Assembly (NCBI RefSeq): GCF_036250675.1
Contig: NZ_CP109592.1
Span: 1,550,001 to 1,614,000 of the forward strand
DNA length: 64,000 nucleotides
Source of the DNA: Streptomyces sp. NBC_01689
GTDB taxonomy: Bacteria; Actinomycetota; Actinomycetes; Streptomycetales; Streptomycetaceae
Direction of reading: 5' to 3'
The notes under the pieces were generated by a model, which was not told the DNA's origin, ran no database searches, and saw nothing but the letters and a program-made list of their open reading frames with translations. The position numbers and the translations under genes were made by a program. Below, one piece after another: positions 1 through 8,590 of the stretch (its first letter is position 1; the number at the start of each line of letters is the position of its first letter).

Positions 1-83
1 CTGTTCGCACGGATGTGCGCGCACGACGACACGACAGGAACGGGACCGTCAACAAAATGATCGTTCGTATGATGAGGTGCAAG

Positions 84-1283
84 ATGGTGAGGATCCTGCA
101 GACGGGATCACGCTCATGGCGCCGGACGGTGGTCGCGACCGTGGCGTTGCCGCTCGTGATCTCCCTGGCGGTGCTGGCGTACGCATGGCCCGCGTCAAGG
201 ATCGCGCCCCGTGATCTGCCCGTGGGTGTCGTAGGCACGAACCCGGCCGTCCAGAAGGCGGTCGAAGGCCTGACGGACAGCAAACCGGACGCGTTCGACC
301 TGCGTCTCTACCCGAACCAGGAGTCGGCTCGCTCCGCCATCAGGAATCGGGAGGTCTACGGCGCCTTCGTCGTCACCGCAGGCAAGGTCACAGTGCTGGA
401 GGCCGGCGCCGCGAGCCCCTCGGTGGCCCAGATCCTGACCACGACGGGCCGGCAACTCGCCGCCCGAGCGGATCAGTTGCACGCCAAGGTCGCCACACCG
501 GCCACCGGCGCGTCCCGCAGGGCCACTCCGGGCGGCAGCCCGGCCCGGTCGGCGCCGAAGGTCGGTTTCCAGACGGTGGATGTCGTGCCCACCTCTGCCG
601 ACGACCCACGCGGTGTGGTCTTCAGCTCGGCGCTGCTCCCGCTCACCATCTGCAGCGTTCTGATCGCCGCGCTCGTCGCGATGACGGGCGTGCGGACGTC
701 GGTACGGCGTCGACTCCTGGACCTGCTCGCCGCGTGCGCCGCCGCGGGTCTGGCCGCCTACCTGATCACCCAAGGCGTCCTGGGCGCCCTGCCGCACGAG
801 CACGCCGCCACCTGGGGGGTGCTGTCCCTCACCATGCTCGCCATCAGCTCCACGAGTGTCGGCCTGATCAGCCTCATAGGCCCCGCAGGGCTGGGACTCG
901 GTGCGGCACTCATGGTCTTCGTGGGAAACCCGTTCTCCGGCGGCACGTCCGCACCGGAACTCCTGCCCAAGGTGGTGAACGACATCGGTCAGTGGCTGCC
1001 GCCGGGTGCCGGCATGAATCTACTGCGCAGTACCGCCTACTTCGACGGCAACGGGTCCGAAGGCCACCTCGCCGTTCTCGTCCTGTGGAGCGCGCTGGGA
1101 CTCACGGCAGCCGTCTTCGGCCGCCGGGCTCCCACCACCACCGGCGCGACGCCCGAGGACGTGCCCACCACCGAAGGAACGCCCCAGGAGTCCCCGGTCA
1201 CGGGCGCGCCCGCGACGACTCCGCCACCGTCACCGGCCGGCCGACCGCACGGCCGACACACCGCGCACGCCGCGCACGCCTGA
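84..1283 (+). CDS. YhgE/Pip-like polytopic membrane protein
   Basis: This is a 399-residue membrane protein. One N-terminal transmembrane helix (about residues 15-34) is followed by a roughly 170-residue outer domain and then five or so helices in the C-terminal half, ending in a Thr/Pro-rich tail. That layout (one helix, a long loop, a bundle) resembles YhgE/Pip or ABC-2-like membrane proteins; the substrate is unknown. ATG 84 is chosen because GAGGTG lies a few bases upstream; ATGs at 58, 70 and 73 also exist. A TetR gene faces it across about 280 bp and is the likely regulator. The upstream TTCGTATG resembles half of the palindrome in front of that TetR gene. Confidence 0.75.
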   Translation: MVRILQTGSRSWRRTVVATVALPLVISLAVLAYAWPASRIAPRDLPVGVVGTNPAVQKAVEGLTDSKPDAFDLRLYPNQESARSAIRNREVYGAFVVTAGKVTVLEAGAASPSVAQILTTTGRQLAARADQLHAKVATPATGASRRATPGGSPARSAPKVGFQTVDVVPTSADDPRGVVFSSALLPLTICSVLIAALVAMTGVRTSVRRRLLDLLAACAAAGLAAYLITQGVLGALPHEHAATWGVLSLTMLAISSTSVGLISLIGPAGLGLGAALMVFVGNPFSGGTSAPELLPKVVNDIGQWLPPGAGMNLLRSTAYFDGNGSEGHLAVLVLWSALGLTAAVFGRRAPTTTGATPEDVPTTEGTPQESPVTGAPATTPPPSPAGRPHGRHTAHAAHA

Positions 1284-1559
1284 GGCAGACACGCGCCTCC
1301 GTGTGCCGCGCCGGGCCCCGGCGGGCACCAAGGACCCCGGAGAAGCGGAAGCGAGCCCCGGCGGGCGGACGTCCGCCCGCCGGGCCCGCGAGCATCCGGT
1401 GCGGCGCCCGGCCGGCGGAGCAGCGCCACGGGCATCCGGTGGCGGAGCAACGTGTCACGCGACGAGGGCCGACCACCTGGGTTCCCGACAGCCCCGCTGG
1501 AAGGTCAGCCGGGTGGATCGCTCCGGGGGATCGGACACGACCTCTCCCCCTCCCCCGTT

Positions 1560-2162
1560 TCAGGACCCCGTCGTGTCCGGCCAGAGCGCGCGCAAGGCGT
1601 CGGAAACGCCCTCGATCGTCTTCGCGTCCCCCATGGCCAACTGGAGAATGTAGCCGGGCAGTACGCACACCAAGGTGGCGGCCACCGATTCCGGGGACAC
1701 CGTGCGCGCGAGGCTTCCCCTCTGCTGGTTCTCCCGCACGACATCCGTCAGGGCGGAACGCAGTCGCGTCATGAGAACGTCGAACTGTTCGGCCAGCGAC
1801 GGATTCCGCAGTGATTCGGACCACGCCAGCACGGACAGTCCAGCGATGTTCTGCTCCGCGGTCTTCGTCCTCAAGATCTCCAGAACGTCGGCCATCAGGT
1901 CCCCGATGGAACTGCCGGGCCGGTCCCTCGCGACGCTGTTGACCATCGCGAGCACGTCCTGCATGTTCTCTTCGACGATCGCCGTGATCATCTCGTTCTT
2001 GCTGGCGAAATGGCGGTACACCACACCCGCCGAGAGGCCCGATTCCGCGAAGAGATCCTGCATGGAGGTCTGATGGAATCCGTCCCGCAGAAAGCAGCGA
2101 CGCGCCGCGTCCAGGATCTGCGCGCGGCGGGCGTCCATGTATTCCTGCGTGACCTTGGGCAT
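1560..2162 (-). CDS. TetR/AcrR family transcriptional regulator
   Basis: This 200-residue protein has the N-terminal TetR helix-turn-helix at about residues 13-58 (ILDAARRCFLRDGF, then SAGVVYRHFASKNEM), followed by an all-helical ligand domain. It probably represses itself and the facing membrane-protein gene. The start ATG at 2162 sits just below a palindrome at 2180-2197, where an autoregulatory operator would be expected. The ligand cannot be inferred. Confidence 0.9.
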   Translation of the reverse strand: MPKVTQEYMDARRAQILDAARRCFLRDGFHQTSMQDLFAESGLSAGVVYRHFASKNEMITAIVEENMQDVLAMVNSVARDRPGSSIGDLMADVLEILRTKTAEQNIAGLSVLAWSESLRNPSLAEQFDVLMTRLRSALTDVVRENQQRGSLARTVSPESVAATLVCVLPGYILQLAMGDAKTIEGVSDALRALWPDTTGS

Positions 2163-2179
2163 GGATCCATCCTCATAGA

Positions 2180-2197
2180 AAAACGAACATTCGTGTT
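2180..2197. promoter_or_regulatory. Candidate TetR operator
   Basis: AAAACGAA-CA-TTCGTGTT is an 8+2+8 inverted repeat with one mismatch. It lies 18 bp upstream of the TetR start codon in an AT-rich patch that is unusual for this GC-rich DNA. The half-site TTCGTRTK recurs near base 63, just before the membrane-protein gene at 84. Confidence 0.55.
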
Positions 2198-2537
2198 ACT
2201 CTAACATGCGGGTAGGCTTCAGCCGGCTGACCCATTCCGCCGGCGATGAACTGGCGCCCGTTCCGCACGTATTGGCCGCCCCGGGAAATTGCCTATTCCC
2301 CGATTCCCTGTCGCCGCGGCACATCGATCCGCCGGTCCCGCATCACCGCTGTCGGCCCCTTTCTCCTGCGGAGGCGCGCGGCGGGGTGCACCCGTTCCGA
2401 GCGGTGACCGCGGGCCTCACGCACCGCGCGCCCCGAGGCGCGGGGATCCCCGCACCCCAGCGCGCGCCGCCTCCCCGCCCCGGCGACCGGGAAACCACGC
2501 CGCCCGCCGCGCCCGTGACGCCCCCTTGCCCGCGGCC

Positions 2538-2577
2538 CGCCCGGTCCCTCCGATGGCCGGGCCGGAGGGACCGGGCG
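2538..2577 (-). terminator. Strong hairpin terminator
   Basis: A perfect 15-bp stem (2538-2552 with 2563-2577) encloses a 10-base loop, immediately beyond the stop codon of the secreted-protein gene on the minus strand. There is no T-run, which is common for Streptomyces terminators. Confidence 0.7.
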
Positions 2578-2591
2578 GTGCCGCTCCGCCG

Positions 2592-3113
2592 TCAGCGGTT
2601 GCTCGTGGTGCCGATGTCGGCGATGTGGTCGTACCGCTCCACCAGCACGAAGAGCCTGGTCTTCTGCGTGGTTCCCCCGCTGCCGAACGTCAGGGTGACG
2701 ACGACCTCGTGACCGTTGCCCACGGCGCCGTTGTCGGTCACCTTCCACTGTGCCGGGACGTTCTGGGCCCGCAGGACGCCGTCGGCGCCGTTCTCGTCCT
2801 CCCAGGCCGCCAGCCGCCGGGCGAAGTCGGGCGTCAGGTAGTGCTCGCGAAGCGCCGTGGCCAGCGTGGCGTCCGAGTCCTCGTAGTCGCCCTTGGCGTC
2901 GATGTACGCGCCGTAGAAGTCGGCGACCCGGGTCACCGCTTCGCCGACCGTGCCGACGGTCGACCGCGGCGCGACGGCGGACACCTTCGCCGGGGTGGGG
3001 GCCGACGCCTCCGCCGAGACGGTGAGCCCCAGTGGCAGGGCCAGGGCGGCGACCACGCCGGCGATCAGAGCGGTGCGGCGGAGGGGCGTGCGGGCAGCCG
3101 TGTTGCTGTTCAT
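2592..3113 (-). CDS. Small secreted protein of unknown function
   Basis: This 173-residue protein starts with a clear Sec signal peptide (basic LRR, hydrophobic stretch, likely cleavage after the ASA near residue 38). The mature part begins with a helix containing FYGAYIDAK, carries a YLTPDFARRLAAWEDE segment and ends in beta-type sequence. This recalls DUF3828-type periplasmic/secreted proteins, but the assignment is weak. The reading frame stays open upstream, but ATG 3113 places the signal peptide at the N-terminus. It is transcribed alone and ends in a strong hairpin. Confidence 0.75.
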   Translation of the reverse strand: MNSNTAARTPLRRTALIAGVVAALALPLGLTVSAEASAPTPAKVSAVAPRSTVGTVGEAVTRVADFYGAYIDAKGDYEDSDATLATALREHYLTPDFARRLAAWEDENGADGVLRAQNVPAQWKVTDNGAVGNGHEVVVTLTFGSGGTTQKTRLFVLVERYDHIADIGTTSNR

Positions 3114-3313
3114 CAGTGTTTCCCCGATTTCGTCGGATCCGGAATGGTGTCGCTGGGTGCGGGGCGGCCTCCTCACCTCTCGTGGTGCGGGGCGGCTCCG
3201 GCGACACCAGGAGCATCGGCGGCCCCGCGGTCCGGGCACAACGGACGGCGCCCCATCCGCAACGGTGGAACCGTCCCAGGCCTTTCGACCTCTCCTTACA
3301 GGGAGTGCCTGGG

Positions 3314-4681
3314 ATGCCGTCCTGGGACGCGAGGCAGGGGGAACCGGTGCCGTCCCAGGAAGAGGTGGAGGAGTTCGCGGCACTGCTGCGGCGCCTGAAG
3401 GCCCGTACGGACCGCAGTTACGCGGCACTCGCGCGCCGCCTGAACATGAACGCCTCGACGCTGCACCGGTACTGCGCGGGGGAAGCCGTACCGCTCGACT
3501 TCGCCCCCGTGGAACGGTTCGCCGCGATGTGCGAGGCCGGGCCGGCCGAACGGATCGAGCTGCACCGGCGGTGGATTCTGGCAGTGGCGGCACGCCGACG
3601 GTCCCGGACCGCGACGGAGTCTGTGGCGGCGACGGCCCTCCCCTCCGTGACCGGGGCAGCGCCCGGCCCCTCGCCCGATCCCCGGCAGCCCCTCTCGGAA
3701 AGCCTTGCCGGTTCCTCGGAAAGCCTTGCCGGTTCGTCGCGCGAGCCCGACGCGGCGTCGCACCCCCTCTCACGAAAACCCTGGTACAGACGCCGCGTTG
3801 CGGTCACCTCCGCTGTCGTGACCGCGCTGGTGGTCACCCTGGGCACCCTGTCCGCCCTGCTGCCCGGGCACTCGTGGACCATCGGCGACGACCACCGGGC
3901 GGCCGCCACGGCCTCCGCGGGCGCACGGCACGGCTTCCCGACACCGTCCCCACCTCACTCCGGCACGCACCACCGGCCGGCCGGCACTCCCCCGGCGAAG
4001 AAACCGGGCACGGGCGGCCGTTCGTCGAGCCCTTCCACGAAGCACTCCGCCACGGCAGTGCCCACCGCCCCGCCCCTCACCTGGACCGCGAACTCCCAGG
4101 TCTGGGAGCTTGGTTGCAACCACGACTACGTCATCGGCAAGGCACCGGAGCGGGTACCGCCGCCCCCGGCTCCGCAGGACGCCGCCCCATGGGCACGCAC
4201 CCAGCGCGCGGTTCACGGCGGCCAGACGCTCGTCTCCGTCTCCGTGCAGGGGCGGACGGACGCGGCTGTCGTCCTGGAAGCGCTGCGGGTACGTGTGGTG
4301 GGCCGGACCGCCCCGATGAAGGGCACCGTGTACTCCACAGGGCAGGGCTGCGGCAGTGACATGAACCCCCGCTCGTTCGCCGTGGATCTGGACAAGGACC
4401 GGCCGATCGCCCGTTCGGTGAAGGGCAGCGACAACGGAACGAACACCCCGGCGATCCGCATGCCCTACCGGGTGTCCTCGAAGGACCCCGAGGTGCTGCT
4501 GGTCGACGCCCGAACCGTCCGCTGCGACTGCCGCTGGTATCTGGAGCTCGACTGGTCCTCGCAGGGCCGCACCGGCACCGAGCGGATCGACGACCACGGA
4601 CTCGCGTTCCGCACCAGCGGAATCAAGGGCCTACCGCGCTACTGGTTCGCACACGACGGCTGGACCCCTCTCACCACCTGA
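3314..4681 (+). CDS. Membrane-anchored XRE-type helix-turn-helix protein
   Basis: This is a 455-residue one-pass protein. Residues about 18-72 form an XRE-like helix-turn-helix (SYAALARRLNMNASTLHRYCAG). A linker with a duplicated SESLAGS heptapeptide leads to one transmembrane helix (about 162-184), a Pro/Ser/Thr-rich outer linker and a C-terminal outer domain with several cysteines (LGCNHDY, GQGCGSD, RCDCRWY). This architecture is widespread in Streptomyces and suggests a link between an outside signal and a cytoplasmic DNA- or protein-binding head, but no function is established. ATG 3314 is preceded by AGGGAG at a suitable distance; GTG 3305 is an alternative. Confidence 0.8.
   Translation: MPSWDARQGEPVPSQEEVEEFAALLRRLKARTDRSYAALARRLNMNASTLHRYCAGEAVPLDFAPVERFAAMCEAGPAERIELHRRWILAVAARRRSRTATESVAATALPSVTGAAPGPSPDPRQPLSESLAGSSESLAGSSREPDAASHPLSRKPWYRRRVAVTSAVVTALVVTLGTLSALLPGHSWTIGDDHRAAATASAGARHGFPTPSPPHSGTHHRPAGTPPAKKPGTGGRSSSPSTKHSATAVPTAPPLTWTANSQVWELGCNHDYVIGKAPERVPPPPAPQDAAPWARTQRAVHGGQTLVSVSVQGRTDAAVVLEALRVRVVGRTAPMKGTVYSTGQGCGSDMNPRSFAVDLDKDRPIARSVKGSDNGTNTPAIRMPYRVSSKDPEVLLVDARTVRCDCRWYLELDWSSQGRTGTERIDDHGLAFRTSGIKGLPRYWFAHDGWTPLTT
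3694..3735 (+). repeat. Two perfect 21-bp tandem copies inside a CDS
   Basis: CTCGGAAAGCCTTGCCGGTTC is present twice head to tail (3694-3714, 3715-3735). It encodes the doubled SESLAGS in the linker between the helix-turn-helix and the membrane helix of the XRE protein. The unit is in frame, so copy-number changes would only alter linker length. Confidence 0.9.
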
Positions 4682-4761
4682 CCAGGGTCAACGGCACATA
4701 CGGCGGGGGCGGTTGAGGGCTCGCCGGAACGCCGGCCCAACAGGCCGCCGCGGCCCGCCCC

Positions 4762-5151
4762 ATGCGCTTCTCCGTCCTGGAGCGGCAGCGCCTCGCCCTC
4801 ACGAAGGGAGCCGAGTCCCGCGTGACCGGGCGGCCGGTCGTCGCGATGCGGCCGGAGCGGGGCGGCCTGGCGGGCACCGCGTATCTCGCCGCCACCGGTG
4901 AACCGCTGCCGCCGCGGGTCGAGGGCCGCGCCAGCCGGACGGCCCGGTCGTCGTGGTCTCCGCCGCCTGGGTGGACCCTGACGCCGCCCGAACTCCACAA
5001 GATCGACATGCTCTTCCGCGAGAATCGTCTTCCACTGGAGAGTGGACGAGCGCGATCTCCCGCGGGTCCCGACCGCCGGACCACCCTTCGGACACGCTCT
5101 GTCACCACTGGTCACCCGATCGACGGTCTCCTCCAGGCGGCTGATCGCTGA
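4762..5151 (+). pseudogene. Remnant of a LolA-like Streptomyces lipoprotein C-terminus
   Basis: The frame reads RPVVAMRPERGG, GTAYLAATGEPLPPRVEG and, after a scrambled stretch, TLTPPELHKIDML. From memory of the family this order matches the C-terminal third of Streptomyces LolA/LppX-like lipoproteins (a beta strand with AATGEP, then TPP...DL near the end). No signal peptide, lipobox or N-terminal domain is present and the intervening sequence is unlike a protein. I infer a decayed gene fragment. No other convincing gene lies between 4682 and 5214. Confidence 0.4.
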
Positions 5152-5214
5152 CCGGGGCAACGCGGGGGGCAGCAACGCGAGTTGATGATCGGCCCGAACC
5201 GTCTGCGAGGAACC

Positions 5215-6672
5215 ATGACCGCGACACCCGCTGATGAGCGAAGCACCTACGACGTGATCGTGCTCGGGGCGGGGCCGGTCGGACAGAACGTCGCCGACCG
5301 CGCCCACGCCGCGGGCCTGTCCGTGGCGGTCGTGGAGCGTGAACTCGTCGGCGGGGAATGCTCCTACTGGGCCTGTGTCCCCAGCAAGGCCCTGCTCCGG
5401 CCCGTCCTCGCCGTGGCGGACGCCCGGCGCGTCGACGGCGCCAAGCAGGCCGTCACCGGTCCGATCGACACGGGCGGCGTCTTCGCCCGCCGCGACCGGT
5501 ACGTGGCCGACTGGGACGACTCGGGCCAGGCCCGGAGGGTCAGATCCACCGGCGTCGACCTGTTCCGCGGCCACGGCCGTCTCGACGGCCCCCGTCGCGT
5601 CTCGGTCACCAGGCAGGACGGCACACGCGAGATCCTCGGCGCCCGGCACGCCGTGGCCATCGCCACCGGAAGCCTTCAGGCACTGCCTGACATCCCGGGT
5701 ATCGCGGAGGCCCGGCCCTGGACCAACCGGCACGGCACCGACTCCAGTACCGTGCCGGCCCGGCTCGCCATCGTCGGCGGAGGCGGCGTCGCGGTCGAGA
5801 TGTCCACCCTCTGGCAGGGGCTCGGCTCGCAGGTCACCCTCCTCGCGCGACGCCGCCTGCTCCCCCGTATGGAACCCTTCGTCGGAGACCTCGTCACCCG
5901 GGGACTCACCGAGACGGGCGTGGACGTCCGCGACGGCGTCCAGGTCACGGGCCTGCGCCGTCCCGACACCGGTGGAACCGTCACCCTCACACTCGATGAC
6001 GGCAGCGAGATCGAAGCCGACGAGATCCTGTGCGCGACCGGACGGACTCCGGCCACCGGCGACATCGGCCTGGACACCGTCGGCCTCACCCCTGGCGCGT
6101 GGCTGGACGTCGATACGACGTGCCTGGTCGAAGGAGTCGACGGCGACTGGCTGTACGCGCTGGGCGACGTCAACCACCGTGCCCTGCTCACACATCAGGG
6201 CAAATACCAGGGCCGCACCGCCGGCGACGCGATCGGTGCCCGGGCCGCCGGAGAGCCGTTGGACGACAGCGCCTGGGGCGACCACGCCACCACCGCGGAC
6301 CAACACGCCGTCCCCCAGGTCTTCTTCACCGACCCGGAGGCGGGCTCGGTCGGACTCACCGCCGAGCAGGCGACCGACGCCGGCCACCGCTGCACCACGA
6401 TCGATCTCGACATGACCGCCGCCCAGGGAGCGAACCTGTACGCGGACGGCTACCAGGGCCACGCCCGGATCGTCGTCGATCTCGACAGGGAAGTGCTGCT
6501 CGGGGCGACCTTCGTCGGCCAGGGAGTGAGCGAACTGCTGCACTCGGCGACCGTCGCGGTCGTCGGTGAGGTCCCCCTCAAACGGCTGCGGCACGCCGTC
6601 GCCTGCTTTCCGACCATCAGCGAGATCTGGCTCTTCCTGCTCGCCGCCTACCAGCAGCGGAAGGACAACTGA
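5215..6672 (+). CDS. FAD-dependent pyridine nucleotide-disulfide oxidoreductase
   Basis: This 485-residue flavoprotein belongs to the dihydrolipoamide dehydrogenase/mercuric reductase group. It has the N-terminal FAD motif VIVLGAGPVGQNVADRA, the redox-active pair in GGECSYWACVPSKAL (C-x4-C), a second dinucleotide motif (AIVGGGGVAVEMS), the FAD strand YALGDVNHRAL, and a C-terminal dimerisation domain ending in HAVACFPTISEIW, which carries the usual His and Glu. It lacks the mercury-binding N-terminal domain and the C-terminal cysteine pair of MerA. ATG 5215 follows GCGAGGA at good spacing. The physiological disulfide substrate is unknown. It converges with the kinase gene downstream. Confidence 0.88.
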   Translation: MTATPADERSTYDVIVLGAGPVGQNVADRAHAAGLSVAVVERELVGGECSYWACVPSKALLRPVLAVADARRVDGAKQAVTGPIDTGGVFARRDRYVADWDDSGQARRVRSTGVDLFRGHGRLDGPRRVSVTRQDGTREILGARHAVAIATGSLQALPDIPGIAEARPWTNRHGTDSSTVPARLAIVGGGGVAVEMSTLWQGLGSQVTLLARRRLLPRMEPFVGDLVTRGLTETGVDVRDGVQVTGLRRPDTGGTVTLTLDDGSEIEADEILCATGRTPATGDIGLDTVGLTPGAWLDVDTTCLVEGVDGDWLYALGDVNHRALLTHQGKYQGRTAGDAIGARAAGEPLDDSAWGDHATTADQHAVPQVFFTDPEAGSVGLTAEQATDAGHRCTTIDLDMTAAQGANLYADGYQGHARIVVDLDREVLLGATFVGQGVSELLHSATVAVVGEVPLKRLRHAVACFPTISEIWLFLLAAYQQRKDN

Positions 6673-6718
6673 CCGGACGGGCAACCTCGTCGTGACCCCA
6701 ATTCCTTCAACGCTCCGG

Positions 6719-7252
6719 TCAGCGGTCCACCTCGGGCAGGTGGGCCAGGCCGGTGTCGTGCAGGATGCGGTCGACGGTCTCGTGCAGGGTGCTGTCGGCA
6801 CCGATCACGGTCTCGGTGCCGCCGGGCAGCAGGTCACGCGGCCGGAACCACTCGCGCAGCTGCGCCTCGCTGACGTCGTCCGCGATCGGCTTGGTGGTGT
6901 GCCGCGCAAGTGATTCCTCGAACGGGACGTCCAGGTAGTAGCCGTGGGTGGGGCCGCGGTGGTCGGCGCGCAGCGCCGTGAGCATGGCGCCGTAGTGGTC
7001 GGCGTAGAGGATTCCTTCGACGACGACATGGAAACCCGCGTCCAGGGCGTAACGGGCGGTCAGCCCGATCAGTCCGATGTTCGCCGCGCCGGGCCGGTCC
7101 CGTTCGCGCAGCACGATGCGGCGGAGGTTGTCCTGGCCGACCACGGCCAGGCCGCGCCCGAACCGCTCGCGCAACCCGGCCGCGACGGACGACTTCCCCG
7201 AGGCGCTGTTGCCACGCAGCACGACCAGCCGGGTCTCTTCGGTTCCCACCAT
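6719..7252 (-). CDS. P-loop kinase (AAA family ATPase)
   Basis: This 177-residue protein has a Walker A motif near its N-terminus (LRGNSASGKSSVA), then VVGQDNLRR, HVVVEGILY and a YYLDVPFEESLARH segment followed by a lid-like arginine stretch. This is the usual pattern of small Zeta-toxin/AAA_33-type nucleoside or sugar kinases found singly in Streptomyces. ATG 7252 is the last start before the P-loop. The phosphate acceptor is unknown. No antitoxin-like partner is adjacent, so I do not call it a toxin. Confidence 0.82.
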   Translation of the reverse strand: MVGTEETRLVVLRGNSASGKSSVAAGLRERFGRGLAVVGQDNLRRIVLRERDRPGAANIGLIGLTARYALDAGFHVVVEGILYADHYGAMLTALRADHRGPTHGYYLDVPFEESLARHTTKPIADDVSEAQLREWFRPRDLLPGGTETVIGADSTLHETVDRILHDTGLAHLPEVDR

Positions 7253-7399
7253 CACGGCGACCACGTTATCGGCGGCCCGGGCGCGATCGACACCCGTGCC
7301 GAACCGGCAGGGCCGCCACCCGCTCGCCGAGCCCTTCCAACCCGGGTCCAAAAATTCCGCCGCGCGGGGCGCCCGCATCCCGTACTCTGGACGAACCGA

Positions 7400-7474
7400 C
7401 GCGGGGTGGAGCAGCTCGGTAGCTCGCTGGGCTCATAACCCAGAGGTCGCGTGGTTCAAATCCCGCCCCCGCTA
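7400..7474 (+). tRNA. Initiator tRNA-Met (CAT), with an extra base in the T-stem
   Basis: The cloverleaf folds with acceptor CGCGGGG/CCCCGCT (mismatched first pair, an initiator trait), D-arm GAGC/GCTC, anticodon arm CTGGG-CTCATAA-CCCAG (three G-C pairs, another initiator trait) and T-loop TTCAAAT. The 5' side of the T-stem reads GCGTGG against CCCGC, so one T is bulged or inserted relative to the usual five pairs. CCA is not encoded. A hairpin follows directly. Confidence 0.9.
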
Positions 7475-7481
7475 CGAGGAT

Positions 7482-7516
7482 CCGGCCTTCGGCGACACGA
7501 TGTCGCCGGGGGCCGG
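7482..7516 (+). terminator. Hairpin terminator after the tRNA
   Basis: CCGGCC then TTCGGCGACA pairs across a CGA loop with TGTCGCCGGG then GGCCGG, a 16-bp stem with two G-T pairs. It starts seven bases after the tRNA 3' end and has no T-run. Confidence 0.75.
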
Positions 7517-8077
7517 AGTCGTTGCGGAGCTGCGCTCCCGTGCCGTACCCGACAGCCACACAACCCCGTCCGACAGGGCGAAGGCGGCGGCCTCGTCGAC
7601 CGTCGTCACTCGGCCGGGGCGGCACGGCAGCCGGCCGACAACCCCACGACGGCCAGGTCCTCCGAAGCGTCCATGCCCTGCCCAAGACCCTGCCCAAAGC
7701 CCTGCCCGAGCCCCGGAGACGATCTGGAGCGAGGGGTAGCGGTACGTGACTCGTTCGCGCCAGATTCAAGGGTGAACCGTGCGGAGCCGGCGAGGGAACA
7801 ACCGGCGACCTGGCCCGATCTGCACGGCGCGACACCCGCCTGCACCCCGCCCCGCCCCGCCCACGCACCGGCGCACGGCCCGGCACCTGCCCTCCGCGGC
7901 CAGGTCCGAACGGCGCAGGGACAGGCGGGAGTCGAGCGACGTACGGACCGGGGCGTGCGCCCTCAGGTGAGGAGCGGGACGTGACGGGAGCAGCGAGCAC
8001 CACGCGACTCGCGGAGGACGACCCCGGTGTCCGGCGAGCGGGGTCATCGGTCGGGTTCCGGTGGCGCCCGACGCGTG
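7517..8077. other. Intergenic stretch without a convincing gene
   Basis: No frame has clear start, ribosome site and conserved sequence. On the minus strand a 45-codon frame (7472-7609, GTG start, beginning TTVDEAAAFALSDGVVWLSG) and a Gly-Leu-Gly-Gln repeat peptide near 7670-7710 look slightly protein-like and could be debris of a small gene. I cannot assign either. Confidence 0.4.
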
Positions 8078-8590
8078 CTACGCGAACACGCCGAACCCCT
8101 GTGGCACGTCCGACCGTTCGAGCGCGTTCCCGCCGTGGACGGTGACCGTGATCGCGGCCTGTTCACCAGGAGGAAGGCTCCAGGTCGCCGAGCAGAGACA
8201 GACGTCCCCGAGGAGGTCCAGCTCGAAGAGTTCCGGCAGGCCGTGCGCCTTGGAAGCCTCCGGACGGATGTCGAACTCGGTCCCTTCCCGGTGGGCGTGG
8301 GTGCCGGCCGGCAGGCTGAACGACACCGCCCGACACCGCGCCGCCCTGTCCGATTCGTCGGTGACCGTCAACCGGAAAACCCCATGGCCTGGGGCGGGTT
8401 CCGCCACGAGCGCGCAACCGGCCTTCCAGAGTTGTCGCGCCTTGTACCGCATGGGCTCACGAGTGCCGGTCACGTCGGTCGGTTCCTCCGGGCTCGGGGC
8501 GGCCCAGGCTGTCACACCCAGAAGGGCCGAACGGGCGTGCCAGGCCGAAAGGCGAGTGGCCGTCCGGCTGTCGCTCCGGACCCGGTACAC
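8078..8590 (-). CDS. Hypothetical protein, possibly exported
   Basis: This frame encodes 170 residues from GTG 8590. A weak hydrophobic stretch near residues 16-32 could be a signal peptide. After an acidic spacer the rest looks like a beta-sandwich (CALVAEPAPGHGVFRLTV, CRAVSFSLPAGTHAH, QAAITVTVHGG). The second half has proper alternation of polar and non-polar residues and plausible codon use, which the overlapping plus-strand frames lack. ATG 8452 is an alternative start giving about 124 residues. The family is not recognised. Confidence 0.45.
   Translation of the reverse strand: MYRVRSDSRTATRLSAWHARSALLGVTAWAAPSPEEPTDVTGTREPMRYKARQLWKAGCALVAEPAPGHGVFRLTVTDESDRAARCRAVSFSLPAGTHAHREGTEFDIRPEASKAHGLPELFELDLLGDVCLCSATWSLPPGEQAAITVTVHGGNALERSDVPQGFGVFA

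Noticed and set aside
4639..6801. 720-codon minus-strand frame
   Set aside because: Shadow of the disulfide oxidoreductase; low-complexity Asp/Gly/Val composition.
6719..7252. Zeta-type toxin
   Set aside because: The P-loop kinase has no epsilon-like antitoxin gene next to it.
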